A stretch of DNA of 64,000 nt from Amycolatopsis saalfeldensis (lineage in GTDB: Bacteria; Actinomycetota; Actinomycetes; Mycobacteriales; Pseudonocardiaceae): NCBI RefSeq assembly GCF_900110575.1, contig NZ_FOEF01000001.1:434001-498000 (forward strand), read 5' to 3'. The notes under the pieces are model-generated. The model saw only the letters and a list, made by a program, of their open reading frames with translations. It was not told the DNA's origin and made no database searches. Of this stretch, positions 27,701-36,291 are shown in pieces (positions within the stretch are counted from its first letter, which is position 1; each line of letters begins with the position of its first letter). The translations under genes and the position numbers were made by a program.

Positions 27701-27854
27701 CCGCTCGAACCGTTGCGCCCCGGGAGCCTTGCCGCGGGCGACGTTCGCGCGCTGCCAGCACTGGCGGGCGCCATCAAGATCGGCGGTCGAAGCGACGCGG
27801 AGTTCGGGCAGACCGATGATCTTGACCTATGGTGGACACAGCGACGCGGAGGTG

Positions 27855-27961
27855 AGCCCGGTGGAGAACCACCCTCTCCGGGGTTACCCCGGGGTGCACG
27901 AGGACACGCAGGCACAGCGCCCCGCGCGAACGCGGCACGCTCCGCGTACAGGACCGCGCGG
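27855..27961 (+). ncRNA. Stem-loop-rich leader before the reverse transcriptase (candidate structured RNA)
   Basis: Three hairpins are packed into 107 bp directly before the reverse-transcriptase ATG. GGAGA (27863-27867) can pair with TCTCC (27875-27879); CCGGGG (27878-27883) with CCCCGG (27887-27892), partly exclusive of the first; and a two-tier stem pairs CCGCGCG (27922-27928) with CGCGCGG (27955-27961) around ACGCGG/CCGCGT (27930-27935/27942-27947). The last touches the ATG. Retron msr-msd RNAs sit in this position, but neither the branching-G context nor long a1/a2 repeats were identified, so this is only a candidate. Confidence 0.35.
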
Positions 27962-29050
27962 ATGAACGGAGAATCAGTCACCTCCGCGTCGCTTCTTCAG
28001 CCGTGGCCGGTGTGGCGCTGGCCGGTGAGCCGGTGGGCGTCGTTCGACGAGTGTGCCGGCGCGCTGGATCTGATGCCCGGGGAGCTGGGCTGGTTCGCGG
28101 ACGCGCGTAGCTGGAACCGGCGGGCGAATCCCGTTCTGCGGCACTATTCGTACCGCTGGATTCCCACGGCCTCCGGCGGGATCCGGCTGATCGAGCGGCC
28201 GAAGCCGCGGCTGGCCGAGCTGCAGCGCCGGGTCCGGCGGCACGTGCTCGACGCGCTGCCGGTGCACGAGGCGGCGCACGGGTTCCGGACGGGACGCTCG
28301 ATTCTCACCTGCGCGCAGCCGCACGCCGGACAGCAGCTCGTGGTGCGGATGGACCTCGAAGCCTTCTTCCCGACGGTGTCCGCGCGGCGGATCCGCGCGC
28401 TGCTGGAGCTGGCGGGTTACCCCGCCGCGGTGTCGGCCGCGCTGGCCGGGATCCTGACCACCGCGACCCCCGCCGACGTCCTGCGCGAAGCCCCCGCCGG
28501 ACGACGGGGCCCGGTCCGCGCCCGGTTGCTGAACAGCCTCGCGGCCACCCACCTCCCGCAGGGCGCGCCGTCTTCGCCGAGTGTCGCGAACGCCGTGACG
28601 CACCATCTCGACCGCAGGCTCGCCGGGCTGGCCCGCACCCTCGGCGCGCGCTACACCCGTTACGCCGACGACCTCGCCTTTTCCGGCGACGCCGGGCTTC
28701 CGCTGCACCGGCTGCTGCCCGGTGTCCGCCTGATCGTCACGGGTGAGGGCTTCCGGCTGCGCGAGGACAAGACGTCCGTGGCCGCGGCGCACCAACAGCA
28801 GCGGGTGGCGGGCCTCGTCGTCAACAGTGCGCCGGCCGCCACCCGCGCGAGTTACGACGAGCTGCGCGCCGTGCTGCACAACTGCGCCCGCACCGGCCCG
28901 GCCGCGCAGAACCGCGCCGGGCACCCGGACTTCCGCGCCCACCTGCTCGGCCGGATCGGCTGGATCGCGGCGACCAGCCGGGCGCGCGGGGAGAAACTCA
29001 AGGCGCTGTTCGACCGGATCGACTGGCACGCGGAAACGGCAGGAGACTGA
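27962..29050 (+). CDS. Retron-type reverse transcriptase
   Basis: A 362-residue RT. In order: RT1 region YRWIPTASGGIRLIERPKPRL, HGFRTGRSI (RT2), LVVRMDLEAFFPTVS with the first catalytic Asp (RT3), LPQGAPSSPSVAN (RT4), RYTRYADDLAFSG with the YADD box (RT5), and RVAGLVVN after it, the equivalent of the VTG motif of retron RTs. No maturase, integrase or endonuclease domain is attached, so a group II intron is unlikely. The 3' end carries the GGAG ribosome-binding site of the cupin gene 4 bp downstream, so both are expressed together. Biological role is unknown. Confidence 0.9.
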   Translation: MNGESVTSASLLQPWPVWRWPVSRWASFDECAGALDLMPGELGWFADARSWNRRANPVLRHYSYRWIPTASGGIRLIERPKPRLAELQRRVRRHVLDALPVHEAAHGFRTGRSILTCAQPHAGQQLVVRMDLEAFFPTVSARRIRALLELAGYPAAVSAALAGILTTATPADVLREAPAGRRGPVRARLLNSLAATHLPQGAPSSPSVANAVTHHLDRRLAGLARTLGARYTRYADDLAFSGDAGLPLHRLLPGVRLIVTGEGFRLREDKTSVAAAHQQQRVAGLVVNSAPAATRASYDELRAVLHNCARTGPAAQNRAGHPDFRAHLLGRIGWIAATSRARGEKLKALFDRIDWHAETAGD

Positions 29051-29054
29051 AGTC

Positions 29055-29471
29055 ATGGAGATCGACAACACCGAGAGCGTCTTCGACGTCTTCGCCGAGC
29101 TGGCCCAGCTGCCTGAGACCTCGGAAACAATGCTGGTGGACAAGTACTTCGTCGACAAACCGTCGGCGAGCGCGCGGATCTTCCGGATCTACCGGGAGGT
29201 GCCGCTGCACTACCACACCGAATGCGACGAGCACCTGTACGTGGTGAGCGGCCGCGGCACGTTCCACCTCGACGGCGAGGAGCACGAGGCGCGGCCGGGG
29301 ATCTTCCTGAGCTTCGCGAAGACCAAGGTGCACGGGTTCCCGCGGATCACCGAGCACCCGCTGGTCGTGCTGTCCGTGGACGTGCCCCGCCGCCGCCCCG
29401 ACGACATCGTCTTCGTCGATCCGGAGCAAGGCGACGCCGCTTCCTTCATGGCCCGCAACAAAACCCGCTGA
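29055..29471 (+). CDS. Small cupin-domain protein coupled to the RT
   Basis: A 138-residue single-domain cupin. Motif 1 includes PLHYHTECDEHLYVVSGRGTF, with His-x-His and Glu metal ligands, and motif 2 includes ARPGIFLSFAKTKVHGFP with the final His. The gene starts 4 bp after the RT stop and its Shine-Dalgarno lies inside the RT coding region, so it looks like a dedicated partner. Whether it is an enzyme, a metal-dependent effector or an unrelated passenger cannot be decided from sequence. Confidence 0.85.
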   Translation: MEIDNTESVFDVFAELAQLPETSETMLVDKYFVDKPSASARIFRIYREVPLHYHTECDEHLYVVSGRGTFHLDGEEHEARPGIFLSFAKTKVHGFPRITEHPLVVLSVDVPRRRPDDIVFVDPEQGDAASFMARNKTR

Positions 29472-29489
29472 GGCCACAGTGGACCTCAG
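29468..29489. terminator. Convergent terminator overlapping two stop codons
   Basis: CTGAGG at 29468-29473 pairs with CCTCAG at 29484-29489. The hairpin contains the cupin stop and overlaps the end of the convergent minus-strand gene at 29486. Confidence 0.5.
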
Positions 29490-29956
29490 GTGAGCAGCGG
29501 GCAGTACTTGCGCTCCAGCTCGGCCCAGCCGCCGGTGGAGGCGACGTCGCGGGATTCGATCTTGCCCGCGCGCAGGACGAGGTCGAAGCGCTTCTCGCGC
29601 CAGGCGTAGGAGATCAGCTCTTCGTACTGGGACTTCGGCAGCCAGCCCTTCGCCCGCGCGGCCTCCAGCCGCACCAGGTGCCGGACCAGCTTGACGCTGT
29701 CCCGGTCCTGCTCGCGAAGCCGGGTCATGAAGCGCTTCGCCTCCTCGGCCTTTCCGTCCCGGAATGCCCGGTACGCCAGGAAAAGCGACGTCGCGGCCAG
29801 GATGTCGGACCGGCGCACCCCGCCCTCCGCGGCGAGGTGCTCGGCCAGCCGGAAACTACGGTCGCCGGCGCCCTCGATCACCGCTTCGGCCAACGCGCGC
29901 TGCTGGCGAGTGAGATAGTCTTCGCCCTGGGACGCCGCGTCATCGAGTTCCTTCAC
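29486..29956 (-). CDS. Hypothetical helical protein
   Basis: A 156-residue, charged and mostly helical protein, with no membrane segment or signal peptide. It starts at a GTG preceded by GGGGGAGGG. Segments such as RRSDILAATSLFLAYRAFRDG and AEEAKRFMTRLREQDRDS suggest short helical repeats of TPR type, but I cannot assign a family. It converges on the RT-cupin operon. Confidence 0.7.
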   Translation of the reverse strand: MKELDDAASQGEDYLTRQQRALAEAVIEGAGDRSFRLAEHLAAEGGVRRSDILAATSLFLAYRAFRDGKAEEAKRFMTRLREQDRDSVKLVRHLVRLEAARAKGWLPKSQYEELISYAWREKRFDLVLRAGKIESRDVASTGGWAELERKYCPLLT

Positions 29957-30164
29957 AACACCCTCCCCCTACGGCCGGGACAACGCCCGGTCGCTCCTCT
30001 TGAGTAGGTCCCTCGGGCGGCGCGGCAGATACATCGAATGCCCTAACGCGTTCACCTACCTCAAGGCTAGCGGTCACGATGTGTGCTCCGGGGTCGGCCC
30101 GAATGGCCCCACCCGGCGGTTTCCTGGAGTAGGTTCGGGCAAGATCGTCGGCACCGGGGGCACC

Positions 30165-30737
30165 ATGTCGGACAAACCGTTCACCAGAGACCATTTGATC
30201 ACGCTCTTGGTGAGCTCTTCCATCGGCGTCCTGTTCGGCGCCGCGTGGTGGTTCGCGGGGGCGACGACGATCCCCGACGCCACCGGGGTCCTGCGTGGAC
30301 TGGACGTGGCGATCGTGCTCGCTTTCGCGGTCTGGGCGTTCCTGATCGGACGGCGCGGGGCCGGGCTGCCGTCCGGCTCCGAGGGCCGGGGCCCGTTCGG
30401 CCGCCGTTACGGCTTGGTCGTGGTGATCATGGTGGCCGCCATCGTCGCGGGCTCCCGGGTGCTCGACACGGTCGTCGACCGGCCCGACGCGGTGCCGGCC
30501 TGGGTGCTGCTGTGTGTCGGGCTGCATTTCCTCCCGTTCTACCGGATCTTCGGCTCACGCCGCTTCCTCGTGCTCGCCGCGGCCCTGTGCCTGCTGGCCG
30601 CGCTCGCCGTGGTCCTCGGCGGCACCGGGCAGACCTGGGCCTGGCTCGGGCTGCCCGGCTTCGGCGGCGCGCTCGCCCTGTGGGCCGCGGCGGCCGCGGG
30701 CTTCGTCGACGCGCCGTGGCCGGGCGCCGGGCGCTGA
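30165..30737 (+). CDS. Integral membrane protein of unknown function
   Basis: A 190-residue protein with about six hydrophobic segments, for example LITLLVSSSIGVLFGAAWWF, VVVIMVAAIVAGSRV and RFLVLAAALCLLAALAVVL. The ATG at 30165 is chosen because the protein becomes membrane-like directly after it; the open frame upstream reads as non-coding. No family recognised. Confidence 0.75.
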   Translation: MSDKPFTRDHLITLLVSSSIGVLFGAAWWFAGATTIPDATGVLRGLDVAIVLAFAVWAFLIGRRGAGLPSGSEGRGPFGRRYGLVVVIMVAAIVAGSRVLDTVVDRPDAVPAWVLLCVGLHFLPFYRIFGSRRFLVLAAALCLLAALAVVLGGTGQTWAWLGLPGFGGALALWAAAAAGFVDAPWPGAGR

Positions 30738-30839
30738 TATCCTGGGCCGCATGGTCGTACCCAGCCACGCGCACACAGTCCGCTAAGTCGCCGCGCGCGA
30801 CTTGGCCGACTGTTCAGTGACGCGTGGAAGTGGAGACTT

Positions 30840-31949
30840 TTGCCGGAAACATCCATGCCCGGTTTTCCGGGCTGTTCGTGGTACTCGGAAACCGGCGCCC
30901 CACCACCCCGGCGGGTGGTCACGGCCGACGACACCCTCCCGGCCGACGGCGCCCATCGCCTGGCGAAGGCCGGGACAAGCATCCTTTGGACAGGCAGCTT
31001 CCCGGGCGCCCGGCGGCTGCTGACCGCGCTGGACCGGCGGCTTCCGGAACGGTCAGCGGACCCCGCCCAGGCGTTCCGGCGGCACCGGGAAGCCCGGGCC
31101 CGGCGGGCGCGGATCCTCGGGAAACTGCTGGTCCGCCTGGAACCGGGCGCCCGGCTGACCGCGAGCCGGGCCCCGGACGTCCGGGTGGCGTGTGCCGAGG
31201 CGGGATGGTCGGCGGAGCGGGCTTTCCTCTGCTCGCTGCGCGACCTGCTCGGCCTGATCGGGGCGCACGAGTGGCGGCGCCGAGGGGTGCTCGTGCCCGC
31301 GCTCGGCGCGCGGATCCATCCGCATCACGGCGTGTTTTCGCCCGTCCGCGGTGAATACGTCGACCTGGTGGCGCGGGCTCCGTTGCCCACGGGAGTGCGG
31401 AGCGCGTCGGACGTCGGCACCGGGACCGGCGTGCTCGCGGCGGTGCTGGCCCGACGCGGGGTGCCGTCGGTGCTCGCCTCGGATTCCTCGGCTCGCGCGG
31501 TCGCGTGCGCCGAGGACAACCTGGCGCGGCTGGGGCTGAGCGGACGGGTCACGGTGACCGAGGCCGACGTCTTCCCGGCGCGGGCCCGGGCGCCGCTGGT
31601 GGTGTGCAACCCGCCGTGGCTGCCGGGCCGGGCGGTGTCGGCTCTCGACGCCGCGGTGTGCGACCCGGGAAGCCGGATGCTGCGGGCGTTCCTCGACCGG
31701 CTGCCACGCCACCTCGAGCCGGACGGCGAGGCCTGGCTGATCATGTCGGATTTCGCCGAACTGGCCGGTCTTCGCACTCGCGAGGAGCTGCTGGGCCGGA
31801 TCGACCGGGCCGGTCTGAAGGTCGTCGAACGGCACGACACCACGCCGCGGCATCGCCGGGCGCTGGATCCGGCCGACCCGCTGCACGCCCTGCGGGCCGC
31901 CGAAGTCACCTCGTTGTGGCGGCTGCGCACCAGCACAATGGCGGGATGA
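30840..31949 (+). CDS. Class I SAM-dependent methyltransferase with NPPW motif
   Basis: About 369 residues. The SAM-binding motif is ASDVGTGTGVLAAVLARRG and the catalytic motif is VVCNPPWLPG, the N-P-P-[YFW] box of enzymes that methylate nitrogen in nucleic acid bases or glutamine side chains (HemK/RlmG-like). The TTG start is supported by GGAG five bases upstream; a shorter form from GTG at 30916 is possible. The stop overlaps the amidohydrolase start as ATGA, so the two are coupled. Confidence 0.8.
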   Translation: MPETSMPGFPGCSWYSETGAPPPRRVVTADDTLPADGAHRLAKAGTSILWTGSFPGARRLLTALDRRLPERSADPAQAFRRHREARARRARILGKLLVRLEPGARLTASRAPDVRVACAEAGWSAERAFLCSLRDLLGLIGAHEWRRRGVLVPALGARIHPHHGVFSPVRGEYVDLVARAPLPTGVRSASDVGTGTGVLAAVLARRGVPSVLASDSSARAVACAEDNLARLGLSGRVTVTEADVFPARARAPLVVCNPPWLPGRAVSALDAAVCDPGSRMLRAFLDRLPRHLEPDGEAWLIMSDFAELAGLRTREELLGRIDRAGLKVVERHDTTPRHRRALDPADPLHALRAAEVTSLWRLRTSTMAG

Positions 31950-33604
31950 GCACGACGAGGGTCTTCCGCGGCGGCCGCGTCTTCACCGCGGACGCCGCGG
32001 GGACCGTCGCGTCCGCGGTCGCGGTGGCCGGCGGGCGGATCGTCGCGGTGGGCGGCGATCGCACGGTGGCGCCGTACCTGAGCGGGGCCGAGGAGGTCGT
32101 GGAGCTGGACGGGCGGCTCCTGCTGCCCGGCTTCGGCGACGCGCACGTGCATCCCGTGATGGGCGGCCTCGAGCGCATCCGCTGCGATCTCTCCGGCGCG
32201 AACACGGCGGCCGCATACGTCCGGATCATCGGCGAGTACGCCCGCCGCCACCCCGGGCGTGAGTGGATCCTCGGCGGCGGCTGGGCGATGGAGGCGTTCC
32301 CCGGCGGACGGCCGCACCGCGAGGTGCTGGACGCCGTCGCCGGGGACCGTCCCGTGCTGCTGCCCAACCGCGATCACCACTCCGGCTGGGCCAGTTCGGC
32401 GGCGCTGGCGCGGGCCGGGATCACCCGTGACACCCCGGATCCCGCCGACGGCCGCATCGAACGCGACGCCGATGGCGAGCCCACCGGCCTGCTGCACGAG
32501 GGGGCCGCCGACCTCGTCCGCGCGGCCGCGCCCGAGGACACCCAGGAGGATCTCGACGCGGCGCTCGCCGAGGCCCAGCGCTACCTGCACGCCCACGGCG
32601 TCACCAGCCGGCAGGACGCCCTTCTGACGGTGCACGAGACGGGCCCGTCCGCGCACCAGTCGTACCGCCGCGCCGACCTCGGCGGCCGGCTCACGGCGAA
32701 GGTCGCCGGCGCGTTGTGGTGGGACCGCCCGTGCCCGCGTTCGCAGGTGGGCGAACAGGTCTCGCGGCTTGTCGCGGTCCGCGCCGCCACCGCCGCGGAA
32801 GGCCGGAACTACCGCGCCGGCACGGTCAAGGTGATGCAGGACGGCGTCGTCGAAACGTTCACCGCCGCGATGCTCGAGCCGTACCTGGATTCCCGCGGCC
32901 GGGCGACCGGCAACCACGGAATCAGCTTCCTCGAACCCGATCTGCTCCGCGAAGTCACCATCGCGCTCGACTCGGCCGGCTTCCAGGTGCACTACCACGC
33001 GATCGGCGACCGGGCGGTGCACGACGTCCTCGACGCGCTCGAAGGCGCGATCGCCGCCAACGGCACTTCGGCGCGGCGCCACCACCTGGCGCACCTCCAG
33101 GTCGTGCATCCCGACGACGTGCCGCGGTTCCACCGGCTGGGCGTCACCGCGAACCTGCAGGCGCTGTGGGCGGCCCACGAACCGCAGATGGACGAGCTCA
33201 CGCTGCCGTTCCTCGGCGACCCTCGCGCCGGCTGGCAGTACCCGTTCGGCGACCTGTTCCGCACCGGCGCGGCGCTCGCGATGGGCAGCGACTGGCCGGT
33301 GAGCAGCCCGGACCCGCTCGCCGCCGTCCACGTCGCCGTCACCCGCCTCGCGCCCGACGCCCCGGCGGGCACCCCCGCGCTCGGGCCGGAGCAGGCACTT
33401 CCGCTCGCGACGGCCCTGCGCGCGTACACCGCCGGCTCCGCTGCCGTGAACCACCTCGACGACGTCACGGGCTCGATCGCCGTCGGCAAGGCGGCCGACC
33501 TGGTGGTGCTCGACCGCGACCCGTTCGACGGCCCGGCCGGCGAAATCGCGGCGGCACGGGTGGCACGGACCTACGCGGACGGGGCCGAGGTCCACCGGGC
33601 CTGA
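31946..33604 (+). CDS. Amidohydrolase, YtcJ-like
   Basis: A 552-residue metal-dependent amidohydrolase of the Amidohydrolase_3 group. Metal ligands include the HVH motif in GFGDAHVHPVMG, a His in HYHAIGDRAVHD, a second His (HHLAHLQVVHP) and the Asp in AMGSDWPVSSPDP. The N- and C-terminal strands form the small composite beta-sandwich. Characterised relatives hydrolyse N-acyl or formamide bonds; the substrate here is unknown. Translationally coupled to the methyltransferase upstream. Confidence 0.9.
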   Translation: MSTTRVFRGGRVFTADAAGTVASAVAVAGGRIVAVGGDRTVAPYLSGAEEVVELDGRLLLPGFGDAHVHPVMGGLERIRCDLSGANTAAAYVRIIGEYARRHPGREWILGGGWAMEAFPGGRPHREVLDAVAGDRPVLLPNRDHHSGWASSAALARAGITRDTPDPADGRIERDADGEPTGLLHEGAADLVRAAAPEDTQEDLDAALAEAQRYLHAHGVTSRQDALLTVHETGPSAHQSYRRADLGGRLTAKVAGALWWDRPCPRSQVGEQVSRLVAVRAATAAEGRNYRAGTVKVMQDGVVETFTAAMLEPYLDSRGRATGNHGISFLEPDLLREVTIALDSAGFQVHYHAIGDRAVHDVLDALEGAIAANGTSARRHHLAHLQVVHPDDVPRFHRLGVTANLQALWAAHEPQMDELTLPFLGDPRAGWQYPFGDLFRTGAALAMGSDWPVSSPDPLAAVHVAVTRLAPDAPAGTPALGPEQALPLATALRAYTAGSAAVNHLDDVTGSIAVGKAADLVVLDRDPFDGPAGEIAAARVARTYADGAEVHRA

Positions 33605-33633
33605 GACCGCGTCCTTTATGGACTTACGCGGTC
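33605..33633. terminator. Bidirectional terminator
   Basis: GACCGCGT at 33605-33612 pairs with ACGCGGTC at 33626-33633, with an inner GTCC/GGAC extension. It lies exactly between the convergent amidohydrolase and CorA genes. Confidence 0.65.
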
Positions 33634-34603
33634 ACAGCCAGTCCCGGCGCTTGAACGAGGCGTACAGGGCCACCGAAAGCAGCACGATGACCACTGTGGA
33701 CACCCAGAACCCGGACATCGTCTGGAAGCCCGGATACGGCACGTTCTGCCCGTAGAACCCGGTCACCGCCGTGGGCACCGCGATGATCGCGGCCCAGCTG
33801 GTGACCTTCTTCATGATCAGGTTCAGCCGGTTGCCCTGCAGGTTCAGCTGGGTCTCGCGCACGGTCGCCACCAGGTCCCGCAACGACTCCGTCCACTCCG
33901 ACGCGCGCAGCACGTGGTCGTAGACGTCCTGGAAGTACGGCATCATCACGTCGTCGACCAGGTGCTGGTCGCGGCGCATCAGCGCGTTCACGACCTCGCG
34001 CATCGGCAGCACGACCCGGCGCAGCCTGGTGAGGCTCTTGCGCAGCCGGAACGAGCGCCGCTGCAGCTCCCGCTGGTCGGGCCGCTCGTCGAAGACCAGG
34101 TCCTCCAGCGCCTCGATCTGCTCGTCGAGCGCCTGCACGCTCTCGAAGTGCCCGTCGACGACGTAGTCGAGCAACCCGTGCAGCAGAAAGGAAATGCCGG
34201 ACTTCGCCAGGTCCGCCGACGAATCCCAGCGTTCGGCGACGGCCTCGATGTCGAAGCCGTCGTCCTTGCGCACGGTCACCAGCGCGTGCGGGGTGATGAA
34301 CGCGGCCAGCTCGGACCGCGTGACCTCCCCGCTCTCGGGATCGAAGTGCGCCGAATACGCGGTCAGGAAGGCATGCGTCTCGTACCGGTCGAGCTTCGGC
34401 CGCTGGTGCTCGTGCACCGCGTCCTCGACGGCCAGCGCGTGCAGGCCCAGTTCCTCGCTGATCGCGGCGAGGTCGGCCTCGGTCGGCTCGCAGAAGTCGA
34501 CCCAGACCGTGGCCGACGGGTCCTGGAGGTAGTCCGAGACCCGCTCGACCGGGAAGTCCCGCTCGGCCAGCACGCCTTCGCGGTAAACCCGCGTGTACGC
34601 CAC
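33632..34603 (-). CDS. corA: CorA-family Mg2+/Co2+ channel
   Basis: A 323-residue CorA protein. The long cytoplasmic alpha/beta and helical domain (about 1-260) precedes two C-terminal membrane helices. The pore signature reads YGQNVPYPGF, a GxN variant (GQN) of the classical GMN motif, seen in other actinobacterial CorA proteins. The C-terminus ends in the basic KRRDWL. The GTG start follows a GGAAG site. Confidence 0.93.
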   Translation of the reverse strand: MAYTRVYREGVLAERDFPVERVSDYLQDPSATVWVDFCEPTEADLAAISEELGLHALAVEDAVHEHQRPKLDRYETHAFLTAYSAHFDPESGEVTRSELAAFITPHALVTVRKDDGFDIEAVAERWDSSADLAKSGISFLLHGLLDYVVDGHFESVQALDEQIEALEDLVFDERPDQRELQRRSFRLRKSLTRLRRVVLPMREVVNALMRRDQHLVDDVMMPYFQDVYDHVLRASEWTESLRDLVATVRETQLNLQGNRLNLIMKKVTSWAAIIAVPTAVTGFYGQNVPYPGFQTMSGFWVSTVVIVLLSVALYASFKRRDWL

Positions 34604-34658
34604 GACTTCCGCCTTCCACCGGGGAGTTCAGTTCCGCCCGAACGTACCCCGGCAGCCG

Positions 34659-35240
34659 TCACACCCGCGCCGGCCTCCTCCCGTACACCTCGGCCAGCGT
34701 TTCGACGATCTCGGCGATCCGGTCACGCAGCTCGGGCGGCGACACGACCTCGGCGCACTCTGCAACCAAGCGCCCCGAAATCGGCCAGATAGACCGCCCA
34801 ATGGCGTGCCAGCTCAAACCCTTCCGGACGGCTGAACCCGGTATCAAGCACTTCGGCGGCCTCGATCTGCGAGACGCGGTACGTGCGCACGACTTCGCGC
34901 GGCTCCGCCCAGCGCAGTTAAGGCAGGCGCAGCAACCGGCCCTGCCACGTCGCCTCGACCACCGCCGCCAGGTGCGGCACGGCCTCGCGCTGCGCGTACC
35001 AGCCCGCGGTGTCGAGGTGGAACCGCGCCTGGACATGACCAGCCCGCTCGCGCAGGCCCTCGGGCAACGCGGCGAGCAGCTTGAGCCGCCCGGTCGCCCG
35101 GACCTAGGTCGGCCGCCGCGTCCGGCAGCCCGGCCAGGAACAGCGCCTCCGCCTCGCCGGCGGTGAGCCGGTCAGCCGCGTGCGGTAGCCCTCGACCAGC
35201 TGGTAGCCGCCGTCGTGGCCCCAGTGTGGCGGCGCCCACC
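34659..35240 (-). pseudogene. Decayed WYL-domain transcriptional regulator
   Basis: Read on the minus strand, three frames together give a recognisable WYL regulator: DGGYQLVEGYRTRLT, then after a one-base shift LTAGEAEALFLAGLPDAAADLG, then the end PPELRDRIAEIVETLAEVYG in another frame. The N-terminal helix-turn-helix is missing upstream of 35240. No single frame covers it, so it is a degraded remnant unless the sequence contains errors. Confidence 0.75.
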
Positions 35241-35313
35241 GACAAAAACGGTCTCCGCCGATCGAGTGGTGTGACTGGCGTCACCCCATCGGGCGAAGGG
35301 ACCATGTCCGGCG

Positions 35314-36291
35314 ATGAGAACCGCCGAGAACCCCGTCCGGACCGCGCTGATCGGGCTCGTCGTGCTGGCGCTGGCCTTCGTCACCGCGCTGAACGCGCCG
35401 GACCTGCCCGTGATCGGCGACGGCACCACGTACGCGGCGGAGTTCACCGAGGCCGCCGGCCTGCAGACCGGGAACGACGTGCGCATCGCCGGGGTGAAGG
35501 TCGGCCGGGTGTCGTCGATCGGGCTGAACGGCGACCGCGTGCGGGTTTCGTTCAAGGTCAAGGGCGCCTGGCTCGGCGACACCACCGCCGCCGCGATCAA
35601 GCTCAAGACCGTGCTCGGCCAGAAGTACCTCGCGCTGGACCCCGAGGGCGGCGGCGACCTCGACCCGGACCGGCCGATCCCCAGTTCTCGCACGACCGTG
35701 CCCTACGACCTGCTCCCGGCGTTCCAGCAGCTTTCCGCGACCGTCGACAACATCGACACCGGGCAGCTGGCGCGCGGTTTCGACGCCATCAGCGCGACGT
35801 TCGCGAACACGCCCGCGGACGTCCGGACCGCGCTCGGCGGGCTCTCCCGGCTTTCGGACACCATCGCCTCACGCGATCGCGGGCTGACGCGATTGCTCGC
35901 GAACACCCGTCAGGTCTCGTCCACGCTGGCCGACCGCGACGCCGAGGTCCAGCGCCTTTTCACCGACGGCAACCAGCTGCTCGACGAGGTCCGCCGCCGC
36001 GAGTCCGCCATCTCCGCCCTGCTCGCCGGCTCACGTGAACTCGCGACGCAGCTCTCCGGCCTGATCGAGGACGACAACCGCACGCTGGACCCCGTGCTCA
36101 CCCAGCTCGACCGGCTGACGTCGATGCTGCAACGCAACCAGGACGCGCTCGCCGAGGGCATCAAGGCGTTCGCGCCGTTCATCCGCTTCGCCACCAACCT
36201 GAGCGGCAACGGCCGCTGGATCGACGGTTACCTGTGCGGCCTGCTCCCGCCCTCGGTCGGGCCGCTCAACGAGCCGGGGTGCTTCGGCTGA
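35314..36291 (+). CDS. Orphan MCE-family lipid-binding protein
   Basis: A 325-residue protein with an N-terminal membrane anchor (TALIGLVVLALAFVTALNAP), an MCE/MlaD domain (about residues 35-115: AAGLQTGNDVRIAGVKVGRVSSIGL, LGQKYLALDP) and a long helical tail with repeated heptad-like segments. MCE proteins form hexameric tubes for lipid or sterol import and are normally encoded six in a row after two YrbE permeases. Neither permeases nor other MCE genes are adjacent here. Its last 26 bp overlap the convergent methyltransferase gene. Confidence 0.9.
   Translation: MRTAENPVRTALIGLVVLALAFVTALNAPDLPVIGDGTTYAAEFTEAAGLQTGNDVRIAGVKVGRVSSIGLNGDRVRVSFKVKGAWLGDTTAAAIKLKTVLGQKYLALDPEGGGDLDPDRPIPSSRTTVPYDLLPAFQQLSATVDNIDTGQLARGFDAISATFANTPADVRTALGGLSRLSDTIASRDRGLTRLLANTRQVSSTLADRDAEVQRLFTDGNQLLDEVRRRESAISALLAGSRELATQLSGLIEDDNRTLDPVLTQLDRLTSMLQRNQDALAEGIKAFAPFIRFATNLSGNGRWIDGYLCGLLPPSVGPLNEPGCFG

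Noticed and set aside
27962..29050. Group II intron reverse transcriptase
   Set aside because: No maturase or endonuclease domain and no intron boundary sequences; retron-type motifs fit better.
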